The notes: generated by a model from the letters alone, not told the origin. Positions 1 through 6,293 are shown, numbered from the stretch's first letter. The stretch: 7,101 bases of DNA from Flavobacterium sp. UBA807 (GCA_002296885.1 DBIH01000247.1:1-7101); one strand, 5' to 3'. A program made the numbers and translations.

Positions 1-202
1 GGTATTTGATGCAGTCATCGCAACGCAATACGGTTGAAGCGACAAGCCCAAGAAGTTCCTTAGTCTTTACATCAAGCGCACCTTCTGCGTAAGCATTGGT
101 ATCGAGGTTGAAAATCCGTTTTACAATTTTATTATTGTCAGCCAATAATTTTTCGTTCATTTTTGAACGGTAGTCGTTGAATTCTTTAACTAAATCAGCC
201 AT
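1..202 (-). CDS. AhpD/carboxymuconolactone decarboxylase-like protein (N-terminal part only)
   Basis: The first 67 codons are in the window; the rest runs off the left edge. The protein starts MADLVKEFNDY. It carries the AhpD-type redox signature: Glu49, then Cys61-Asp-Asp-Cys64 exactly 12 and 15 residues later, as in the Glu/CxxC proton-relay motif of AhpD peroxidases. The usual His, four residues after the second Cys, would be codon 68, of which only the first base (C) is visible; this fits His but does not prove it. Family members are small, mostly helical cytoplasmic proteins. Some reduce peroxides through the CxxC and others are decarboxylases, so the substrate cannot be named. The ATG at 202-200 lies inside the end of tatC, sharing the 8 bases ATGGCTGA, so translation is probably coupled to tatC. 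No strong ribosome-binding site is seen. Family call secure, exact function not. Confidence 0.85.
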   Translation of the reverse strand, partial: MADLVKEFNDYRSKMNEKLLADNNKIVKRIFNLDTNAYAEGALDVKTKELLGLVASTVLRCDDCIKY

Positions 203-1019
203 TTTCTTTTAGTCTTTTTTTATGTACCAATACCGATATGAAAATACTAACTTCATAAATTAACAGCATCGGAATCGCAACAATCGTTTGGCTTACCACA
301 TCAGGAGGCGTTACAATTGCGGCAACGATTAAAATTATTACTACTGCATACTTCCAATATTTCCTTAGGAATTTTGGAGTTACCAAGCCTAATTTTGTAA
401 GGAAGTAGATGATAATCGGTAATTCGAAGAACAAGCCACTCGCAAGCACGCTGGTTTTAAACATTCCGATATACGATTCCAAAGTAAACTGATTCACAAC
501 AACCTTACTCACTGAGAATGTTGCCACGAAATTCACAGACATTGGGATTACCACATAGTATCCAAATACAACTCCAAGGAAAAATAGCAGGGACGAGAAG
601 AACAAAAATACCCTTACTCCTTTACGCTCATTTTCATGTAGAGCTGGAACAATGAAGTTCCAAAATTGCAGTAAAATGTATGGAAAAGCAAGAATAAATC
701 CGCCAAGAATACACATCCAGCAGAATATGTTCACCTGACCTTCCATTTCGGTATTCTGGATTATAAATGGCAGTTCGGTTATACAGATGCTTTCAGCAAA
801 ACCTAATTTGTGTGAGAGTTCGCAGAAATAACTGTAGGTAAAAAACTCGATGTGTGTTGGTCCGAAAATCACAACATCAAACAACCAGTCACTGATGAAA
901 TAAGTAAAGATTGCCATGATGACAACAGCAGCCGAACTTCTTACCAAAACCCATCTTAATTCTTCAAGATGCTCTAAAAAGGACATTTCTCCTTTTGGTT
1001 TTTTTGCTTTTTTTGCCAT
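195..1019 (-). CDS. tatC: Twin-arginine translocase subunit TatC
   Basis: Inner-membrane receptor of the Tat pathway, which exports folded proteins with twin-arginine signal peptides. The 274 residues show the TatC pattern: a Lys-rich cytoplasmic N-terminus, then FLEHLEELR at 14-22, and about six hydrophobic segments (near 25-45, 98-122, 136-160, 184-210, 221-236 and 240-265). Family landmarks are present: PALHENER at 125-132 (Glu131 aligns with E. coli Glu103), FELP with Glu199 (E. coli Glu170), and TPPDVVSQ at 237-244. The first periplasmic loop, about residues 46-97, is longer than in E. coli TatC and holds Cys66 and Cys79. No tatA/tatB is nearby, so the partners must be encoded elsewhere. 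The start codon overlaps the isomerase stop as TAATG, with a purine-rich AAGAAGG stretch 9 nt upstream as a possible Shine-Dalgarno site. The stop overlaps the next gene by 8 nt. Confidence 0.96.
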   Translation of the reverse strand: MAKKAKKPKGEMSFLEHLEELRWVLVRSSAAVVIMAIFTYFISDWLFDVVIFGPTHIEFFTYSYFCELSHKLGFAESICITELPFIIQNTEMEGQVNIFCWMCILGGFILAFPYILLQFWNFIVPALHENERKGVRVFLFFSSLLFFLGVVFGYYVVIPMSVNFVATFSVSKVVVNQFTLESYIGMFKTSVLASGLFFELPIIIYFLTKLGLVTPKFLRKYWKYAVVIILIVAAIVTPPDVVSQTIVAIPMLLIYEVSIFISVLVHKKRLKENG

Positions 1020-1984
1020 TATACGATACCTTCTTTTAAAATGTCATGCAAATGTAAAACACCTTTGTAATCGCCATTATCTACAACCACTAATTGTGTA
1101 ATGGAAAAATCTTCAAGAATGTTCAAGGCATCGCTAACCAATTCGGTTGATTTAATAGTTTTCGGATTTACTGTCATGATATCTTTGGCGGTTAAACCCG
1201 AAATGTTTTCAGTTTTATTCAGCATTCTTCGTATATCACCATCCGTTATGATTCCGATTACTTTGTCATTTTCTACAACAGCTGTAACTCCAAGGCGTTT
1301 TTCTGAAATCTCGTGAATGGCACTTTTAACGCTTGAATCAGGCGAAACAATTGGTCGGTGTGTCGTGTCTAACATATCACCAACACGAAGCAATAATTTT
1401 TTGCCCAATGCACCACCGGGATGATATTTGGCAAAATCTTCCGCAGTAAAGTTTTTCATTTCCATCAAGCATACAGCAAGTGCATCACCCATGACTAATT
1501 GTGCGGTTGTACTGTTTGTAGGTGCCAGATTTATTGGACATGCTTCAGCTTCTACATAAGTATTCAAAACATAATCGGCTTCTTTTCCAAGGAAAGAAGT
1601 ATTATTTCCCGTAATGGCAATTAGTTTATTACCAAATCGTTTTAACAAAGGAACCAAAACTTTAATCTCAGGGCTGTTGCCGCTTTTTGAAATACAAATT
1701 ACCACATCGCCCGGTTGCACCATGCCCAAATCGCCATGAATGGCTTCAGAAGCATGAAGGAATAGGGAAGGTGTTCCGGTAGAATTTAAGGTTGCTACAA
1801 TCTTTTGTGCGATAATGGCACTTTTGCCAATTCCGGTTACGACTAAGCGCCCGGTTGAATTGTAGATGATTTCGACTGTTTTTACAAAGTTGTCATCTAA
1901 AAAAGAAACAAGCTTTGCAACGGATTCGCTTTCGGACAAAATCGTCTTTTTTGCCGAAGCCAAAATGGTGTCTTTATTTATCAA
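1019..1984 (-). CDS. kdsD: Arabinose-5-phosphate isomerase, KdsD/KpsF/GutQ family (SIS + two CBS domains)
   Basis: Predicted to interconvert D-ribulose 5-phosphate and D-arabinose 5-phosphate in the cytoplasm, the first step towards Kdo for lipopolysaccharide. It has 321 residues, close to E. coli KdsD. A sugar-isomerase (SIS) domain spans about 30-175, with GIGKSA at 51-56, HGDLG at 83-87, SKSGNSPE at 99-106 and KYHPGG at 187-191+. CBS domains follow at about 205-260 and 268-321. Lys54, His83, Glu106, Glu147 and His188 sit at a constant offset of 5 from E. coli Lys59, His88, Glu111, Glu152 and His193, so the active site looks intact. The start is TTG at 1984-1982: no in-frame ATG lies between it and the upstream in-frame TAA, and the first internal Met is residue 88, inside the SIS domain. 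It is the first gene of a minus-strand operon with tatC and is divergent from recQ. A paralogue for another sugar phosphate is less likely. Confidence 0.93.
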   Translation of the reverse strand: MINKDTILASAKKTILSESESVAKLVSFLDDNFVKTVEIIYNSTGRLVVTGIGKSAIIAQKIVATLNSTGTPSLFLHASEAIHGDLGMVQPGDVVICISKSGNSPEIKVLVPLLKRFGNKLIAITGNNTSFLGKEADYVLNTYVEAEACPINLAPTNSTTAQLVMGDALAVCLMEMKNFTAEDFAKYHPGGALGKKLLLRVGDMLDTTHRPIVSPDSSVKSAIHEISEKRLGVTAVVENDKVIGIITDGDIRRMLNKTENISGLTAKDIMTVNPKTIKSTELVSDALNILEDFSITQLVVVDNGDYKGVLHLHDILKEGIV

Positions 1985-2069
1985 AACTGTAACAATATAA
2001 ATTTGTATGTGTAAAAGAAAGTTGTATCTTTATGTTTGCAAATTTATGTAAAATACCATTACCCACAGA
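1985..2069. promoter_or_regulatory. Divergent intergenic promoter region between kdsD and recQ
   Basis: This 85-bp AT-rich gap separates two genes that start away from each other, so it must hold promoters for both. Plus-strand matches to the Bacteroidota -7 consensus TAnnTTTG are at 1998-2005 (TAAATTTG) and 2031-2038 (TATGTTTG). A minus-strand match (TAAATTTG) reads from 2046 to 2039. The 2031 plus element would give recQ a leader of roughly 25 nt. The minus element would give kdsD a leader of roughly 50 nt. For the 2031 element a TTG lies at 2003-2005, but the 25-nt spacing is longer than the usual -33/-7 gap; no clear -33 element is seen for the minus promoter. Start sites are inferred from motifs only. 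Confidence 0.55.
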
Positions 2070-4265
2070 ATGAATTTAAACGAAATTGACATTCACAAAG
2101 AATTAAAAAAGTATTTTGGTTTCAACCAATTTAAGGGATTGCAAGAACAGGTTATCAAAAGTATTATTGGTCAAAATAATACTTTTGTCATTATGCCTAC
2201 AGGTGGAGGAAAATCATTGTGTTATCAATTGCCGGCTTTAATCCAAAACGGAACTGCAATCGTAGTTTCTCCATTAATAGCTTTGATGAAAAATCAGGTG
2301 GATGCCATTCGCAGTTTATCTTCAGAAAACGGAATTGCACATGTACTCAATTCATCACTTACCAAAACAGAAATTACTCAGGTTAAAAAAGATATTGCCT
2401 CGGGAGTTACCAAATTATTATATGTTGCGCCGGAATCATTGACAAAAGAAGAATATGTCGAGTTCCTACAGGGAGTTACAATATCATTTGTTGCCATTGA
2501 CGAAGCACATTGCATTTCAGAATGGGGACATGATTTCAGACCCGAATACAGAAACCTGAAAGCTATTATAAAATTAATCGGAGATGTTCCGGTTATTGGT
2601 CTGACGGCAACTGCAACGCCAAAAGTTCAGGAAGATATTCTGAAAAACCTTGATATGTCGAATGCAAAAACATTCAAGGCATCCTTCAATCGTCCGAATT
2701 TATTTTACGAAGTGCGGACGAAAACCAAAAATATTGAAGCGGATATCATCCGTTTCATCAAGCAAAACAAAGGCAAATCCGGAATCATTTATTGCCTGAG
2801 CCGAAAGAAGGTTGAGGAAATTGCGGAAGTATTACAGGTAAACGGAATAAGTGCTGTCCCGTACCATGCGGGTTTAGACGCAAAGACACGTGCCAAGCAT
2901 CAAGACATGTTTTTGATGGAAGATGTAGAGGTTGTGGTTGCAACTATTGCCTTCGGAATGGGAATTGATAAACCCGATGTTCGTTTTGTAATCCACCACG
3001 ACATCCCAAAATCACTTGAAAGTTATTATCAGGAAACAGGGCGTGCAGGGCGTGACGGTGGCGAAGGTCATTGTTTGGCTTACTATTCCTATAAAGATGT
3101 AGAAAAGCTCGAAAAATTCATGTCGGGAAAACCCGTAGCCGAGCAGGAAATCGGATTTGCATTATTGCAGGAAGTGGTGGCTTACGCCGAAACTTCGATG
3201 TTGCGACGTAAATTCCTGTTGCATTATTTCGGAGAAGAGTTCGACAGCGAAACAGGCGAAGGTGGCGACATGGATGATAATGTACGCAATCCGAAAACAA
3301 AAGTTGAAGCAAAAGATCAGGTAAAAATGCTGCTCGAAGTTGTTCGTGATACCAAACATCTATACAAATCAAAAGAAATAGTTTTCACTTTAATCGGAAG
3401 AGTTAATGCTACCATAAAAGCCTACAGAACTGACACACAGCCCTTTTTTGGGATAGGTAAGGACTTTGATGAGCGTTATTGGATGGCTTTAATCCGTCAG
3501 GTTTTAGTTGATGGATTACTTAATAAGGACATTGAAACTTATGGTGTTTTAAAAGTTTCTGATAAAGGACAGGAATTTATCAAAAATCCCGTTTCGTTTT
3601 TAATGTCCGAAGACCATGAATACAATGAAGCCGAAGACGATGCCATAGTAACAGCTGCAAAATCATCCGGAACGGCAGACGAAGCACTTATGGCAATGTT
3701 AAAGGAATTGCGCAAAAAAGTAGCAAAGAAACTGGGAGTACCGCCATTTGTTGTTTTTCAGGATCCTTCATTGGAAGACATGGCATTGAAATATCCAATC
3801 ACAATCGAAGAATTGACCAATACACATGGAGTTGGTGAAGGAAAAGCTAAAAAATATGGTAACGAATTTGTTGCACTGATAGCCCGATATGTAGAAGACA
3901 ATGATATCATTCGTCCTGATGATTTAGTCGTGAAATCGACCGGTGCGAATTCAGCCAATAAATTATACATCATTCAGAATATTGACCGAAAACTTTCTCT
4001 CGAAGACATCGCCAAAGCGAAAGGACTTACCATGGATGCTTTACTAAAAGAAATGGAGCAGATTGTATATTCGGGAACCAAACTGAACATCAATTATTGG
4101 GTAAATGAAATCCTGGACGAAGAGCAACAGGAAGAAATCCATGATTACTTTATGGATTCAGAATCGGATAGAATAGAAGATGCCCTAAAGGAATTTGATG
4201 GCGATTATGATATTGAGGAATTGCGCCTGATGCGCATAAAATTTATAAGCGAAGTAGCCAATTAG
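2070..4265 (+). CDS. recQ: ATP-dependent DNA helicase RecQ
   Basis: A 3'-5' superfamily 2 helicase for recombination and replication-fork repair. The 731 residues show all core motifs: Walker A PTGGGKS at 43-49, DEAH at 144-147, the RecQ aromatic-rich loop HCISEWGHDF from 147, LTATATP at 178-184, AFGMGIDKPDVR at 294-305, and the arginine-finger motif QETGRAGRDG at 321-330. The RQC part begins with LRRKFLLHYFGEE (378-390), but the cysteines that bind zinc in E. coli RecQ are absent: the protein has only Cys51, 148, 242 and 335. The stretch 391-403 is acidic instead. A winged helix follows (about 415-515), then an HRDC domain (about 535-612), then a roughly 100-residue C-terminal extension resembling a helix-turn-helix module (about 630-695) with an acidic tail. 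E. coli RecQ is about 610 residues, so this protein is long. The ATG at 2070 is the first after an in-frame TAA at 2049. Confidence 0.97.
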   Translation: MNLNEIDIHKELKKYFGFNQFKGLQEQVIKSIIGQNNTFVIMPTGGGKSLCYQLPALIQNGTAIVVSPLIALMKNQVDAIRSLSSENGIAHVLNSSLTKTEITQVKKDIASGVTKLLYVAPESLTKEEYVEFLQGVTISFVAIDEAHCISEWGHDFRPEYRNLKAIIKLIGDVPVIGLTATATPKVQEDILKNLDMSNAKTFKASFNRPNLFYEVRTKTKNIEADIIRFIKQNKGKSGIIYCLSRKKVEEIAEVLQVNGISAVPYHAGLDAKTRAKHQDMFLMEDVEVVVATIAFGMGIDKPDVRFVIHHDIPKSLESYYQETGRAGRDGGEGHCLAYYSYKDVEKLEKFMSGKPVAEQEIGFALLQEVVAYAETSMLRRKFLLHYFGEEFDSETGEGGDMDDNVRNPKTKVEAKDQVKMLLEVVRDTKHLYKSKEIVFTLIGRVNATIKAYRTDTQPFFGIGKDFDERYWMALIRQVLVDGLLNKDIETYGVLKVSDKGQEFIKNPVSFLMSEDHEYNEAEDDAIVTAAKSSGTADEALMAMLKELRKKVAKKLGVPPFVVFQDPSLEDMALKYPITIEELTNTHGVGEGKAKKYGNEFVALIARYVEDNDIIRPDDLVVKSTGANSANKLYIIQNIDRKLSLEDIAKAKGLTMDALLKEMEQIVYSGTKLNINYWVNEILDEEQQEEIHDYFMDSESDRIEDALKEFDGDYDIEELRLMRIKFISEVAN

Positions 4266-4300
4266 AAGGCAGATTTCAGTAAAAATGGAATCTGCTTTCT
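4264..4300. terminator. Hairpin between convergent recQ and the 77-aa gene, candidate terminator
   Basis: Arms 4264-4277 and 4287-4300 pair over 14 positions, with G-U wobbles but no mismatch, around a 9-nt loop rich in A. The left arm starts inside the recQ TAG stop. It lies between two convergent genes, where a shared terminator is expected. Neither side has a long T-run (the plus side continues GCGTTCTG), so it is a weak intrinsic terminator at best and may instead mainly protect 3' ends. Confidence 0.5.
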
Positions 4301-4309
4301 GCGTTCTGA

Positions 4310-4543
4310 TTACTGATAAATTTCCCCACGATGTGGTTTCAACGCATCCCTTACAGGAATCATATAGTCATCGGTCACAACCATAAATGCAATGGCATGC
4401 ATTTCGTTTTTGATTTCAAAACCGGTAATGTTTATTGGAAGTTTCTCATGTATAATATATTCCTTCAGATGAAGTTCATGATGTTCCGCCGTTTTTGCAG
4501 ACGCTTCTCCACGAAAATCCCAAATTAATTTTATTTGTCTCAT
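4310..4543 (-). CDS. Small protein of unknown function (77 aa)
   Basis: I do not assign a function. The protein is 77 residues, soluble, with no signal peptide or membrane segment. It starts MRQIKLIWDFRG and has a His-rich helix-like stretch AEHHELHLKEY (19-29), a likely beta strand MHAIAFMVV (48-56), and a C-terminal motif ALKPHRGEIY (67-76). The alternation suggests a compact alpha/beta fold. His21, His22, His25, His49 and His71 could bind a metal, but this is inference. I believe similar short proteins occur in other Bacteroidota, from memory only. The minus strand is preferred over the overlapping plus-strand frame (4331-4528) because its composition is protein-like and it fits the gap exactly, ending 45 nt from the recQ stop at a shared hairpin. 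No Shine-Dalgarno site is visible; a weak TAACTTTA element (4571-4564) lies about 20 nt upstream of the ATG. Confidence 0.75.
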   Translation of the reverse strand: MRQIKLIWDFRGEASAKTAEHHELHLKEYIIHEKLPINITGFEIKNEMHAIAFMVVTDDYMIPVRDALKPHRGEIYQ

Positions 4544-4561
4544 AACAATAATTCAATTGTT
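4544..4561. repeat. Short inverted repeat just upstream of the 77-aa gene
   Basis: AACAAT (4544-4549) and ATTGTT (4556-4561) form a 6-bp inverted repeat around a 6-nt spacer, directly abutting the start codon of the 77-aa gene. It could be an operator or could hide the start in a small RNA hairpin. In DNA this AT-rich it may also be chance. Confidence 0.3.
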
Positions 4562-4594
4562 GGTAAAGTTACACACTCATTTCGTTCTTAGGAA

Positions 4595-4610
4595 ACAATT
4601 TTCAAATTGT
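4595..4610. repeat. 7-bp inverted repeat ACAATTT-TC-AAATTGT
   Basis: A perfect 7-bp inverted repeat with a 2-nt spacer lies in the gap between the 77-aa gene and the FAD dehydrogenase. Its core, AATTTTCAAATT (4597-4608), recurs exactly at 4661-4672, 64 bp downstream, just before the promoter-like palindrome. A pair of identical dyad sites in an intergenic region is the usual look of a regulator-binding site, but no regulator gene is nearby. Confidence 0.35.
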
Positions 4611-4660
4611 CACATTTTCACCCAAAGCGTAGCTGAATTGTATGGAACATAGTGGAATAA

Positions 4661-4672
4661 AATTTTCAAATT
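4661..4672. repeat. Second copy of the AATTTTCAAATT repeat
   Basis: This 12-bp element is identical to 4597-4608, in the same orientation. It retains the inner 5-bp dyad (AATTT-TC-AAATT) but not the two flanking pairs of the first copy. It ends 2 bp before the left arm of the 4674-4720 palindrome, where an upstream promoter element could lie. Confidence 0.35.
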
Positions 4673-4673
4673 C

Positions 4674-4720
4674 TTACTTTTGCTGACTCGAGACCTTCAG
4701 GTCGAACAGTGCAAAAGTAA
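4674..4720. promoter_or_regulatory. Palindrome with facing -7-like elements upstream of the FAD dehydrogenase
   Basis: TTACTTTTGC (4674-4683) and GCAAAAGTAA (4711-4720) are perfect 10-bp inverted arms. Between them an inner hairpin, GACC-TTCA-GGTC (4692-4703), is flanked by short pairings (TC/GA and TG/CA). The left arm contains TACTTTTG, a match to the Bacteroidota -7 consensus TAnnTTTG, which would start the dehydrogenase mRNA near 4687-4690 with a leader of about 43 nt. The right arm contains the same element on the minus strand, the only full match upstream of the 77-aa gene, about 170 nt from its start. No convincing -33 element is seen. It may be a promoter pair, an operator, or an mRNA hairpin. 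Confidence 0.5.
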
Positions 4721-4731
4721 AATTCTAATCA

Positions 4732-6291
4732 ATGCCACAAGAAATTCTGATCAAGGTTTCTCCCGAAATTGCTGCAAACGAAAGTCTGCTTTATGAATAT
4801 GTGGCAAAGTCAGTTCGGGTATCTACGAAATTGGTTCAAAAAGTTGTAATCCTGAAACGTTCTATTGATGCCCGTCAAAAAGCAATAAAGATTAATCTTA
4901 AGGTTTCAGTCTATTTAATAGATGAAAAATATACTGAACAGCCAATCGAGCTTCCCGATTATCCTAATGTTTCCAACAAACAGGAAGTTATCATTGTTGG
5001 TGCCGGACCGGCAGGATTGTTTGCTGCTTTGCAATTGATTGAATTGGGTTTAAAACCAATAGTCATCGAACGTGGAAAAGATGTTCGTGGCCGACGTCGT
5101 GATTTGAAAGCCATTAATGTGGATCATATTGTAAATGAAGATTCCAATTATTGTTTTGGAGAAGGTGGAGCCGGAACATATTCTGACGGGAAACTATATA
5201 CCCGTTCCAAAAAACGTGGCGATGTCGACAGGATTCTTCAGTTGTTGGTTGGTTTTGGTGCAACTCCTGATATTTTGGTTGAAGCACATCCGCATATCGG
5301 AACCAATAAATTACCACAAATTATTCAGGATATTCGTGAGAAGATTATTGAATGTGGAGGAAAGGTTTTGTTTGAAACACGTGTTGTTGACTTTGTCATA
5401 AAGAATAATGAAATTCAGGGTATTGTTACACAAAATGACGAAACCATTTCAGCAAATAAACTGATTCTTGCAACCGGACATTCGGCTCGAGATATTTTCG
5501 AATTGTTGGATAAAAAGAAAATATTGATTGAAGCCAAACCTTTTGCGCTTGGTGTTCGTGCCGAACATCCGCAGGAACTGATTGATAAAATCCAATACAG
5601 TTGTGATTATCGTGGTGAATTTTTGCCACCGGCACCATATTCAATTGTCAAACAGGTTAACGGTCGCGGAATGTATTCGTTCTGTATGTGTCCAGGTGGT
5701 GTAATCGCCCCTTGCGCTACAAGTCCGGGTGAAGTGGTAACCAATGGCTGGTCACCATCAAAGCGTGATCAGGCAACTGCGAATTCAGGAATTGTGGTCG
5801 AGTTGAAACTGGAAGACTTCAAACCGTTTGCCAGATTCGGAGCTCTGGCCGGAATGGAATTCCAGAAAAGCATCGAACAAAAAGCATGGCATTTAGCAGG
5901 CCAGACTCAAAGAGTTCCAGCACAAAGAATGGTTGATTTTACCCAAAATAAAGTGTCGGCTTCGATTCCTAAAACATCCTATGTTCCGGGAACAACTTCA
6001 GTTGAAATGGGACAGGTTTTCCCGGGGTTTCTGTCGCAGATTATGCGTGAAGGATTTAAAGAATTTGGAAAAACCATGCGTGGATACTTAACCAACGATG
6101 CGATTCTCCATGCGCCGGAGAGCAGGACTTCATCGCCGGTACGCATTCCAAGAGATAATTTCACTTTGGAGCATCCCCAAATCAAAGGACTTTATCCATG
6201 TGGTGAAGGAGCCGGGTTTGCAGGGGGTATAATTTCTGCTGCAATAGACGGCGAAAAATGTGCTTTGAAAATTGCAGAAGCATTAAAATAA
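4732..6291 (+). CDS. FAD-dependent dehydrogenase of the COG2509 type, substrate unknown
   Basis: A 519-residue soluble flavoprotein. Residues 1-80 form a small N-terminal alpha/beta domain typical of this family. The Rossmann dinucleotide-binding motif follows: VIIVGAGPAGLFAAL at 86-100, with the ribose-binding acidic residue in VIERG (Glu113). Other family landmarks are CFGEGGAGTYSDGKL (141-155), the FAD-motif segment LATGHSARD (246-254), a Cys-containing segment FCMCPGGVIAPC (317-328), and the C-terminal flavin-binding segment YPCGEGAGFAGGI (488-500). The substrate and physiological reaction of this family are not established to my knowledge. The known relatives are oxidoreductases using FAD with NAD(P)H or another acceptor. 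ATG 4732 is the first possible start, since an in-frame TAA lies at 4726-4728. The gene appears monocistronic: its own promoter-like palindrome lies upstream and a terminator downstream. Confidence 0.9.
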   Translation: MPQEILIKVSPEIAANESLLYEYVAKSVRVSTKLVQKVVILKRSIDARQKAIKINLKVSVYLIDEKYTEQPIELPDYPNVSNKQEVIIVGAGPAGLFAALQLIELGLKPIVIERGKDVRGRRRDLKAINVDHIVNEDSNYCFGEGGAGTYSDGKLYTRSKKRGDVDRILQLLVGFGATPDILVEAHPHIGTNKLPQIIQDIREKIIECGGKVLFETRVVDFVIKNNEIQGIVTQNDETISANKLILATGHSARDIFELLDKKKILIEAKPFALGVRAEHPQELIDKIQYSCDYRGEFLPPAPYSIVKQVNGRGMYSFCMCPGGVIAPCATSPGEVVTNGWSPSKRDQATANSGIVVELKLEDFKPFARFGALAGMEFQKSIEQKAWHLAGQTQRVPAQRMVDFTQNKVSASIPKTSYVPGTTSVEMGQVFPGFLSQIMREGFKEFGKTMRGYLTNDAILHAPESRTSSPVRIPRDNFTLEHPQIKGLYPCGEGAGFAGGIISAAIDGEKCALKIAEALK

Positions 6292-6293
6292 AA

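Noticed and set aside
916..1316. Two plus-strand frames overlapping tatC and kdsD
   Set aside because: They are antisense to two family-defining genes; the translated sequences match nothing recognisable.
3118..3372. Minus-strand frames of 84 and 65 codons inside recQ
   Set aside because: They are antisense to the well-conserved RQC region of recQ, with composition typical of shadow frames.
4331..4528. A plus-strand frame of 65 codons opposite the 77-aa gene
   Set aside because: It lies wholly inside the minus-strand gene, reads as an aromatic and basic-rich shadow, and shows no promoter or family likeness.
4674..4720. Reading the palindrome as an intrinsic terminator
   Set aside because: It has no T-run after either arm, no gene ends next to it, and it sits immediately upstream of a start codon.
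5114..5644. Several 67-88-codon frames inside the FAD dehydrogenase on both strands
   Set aside because: They overlap a clearly coding frame with strong FAD motifs and have low-quality, Cys/His/Trp-rich translations.
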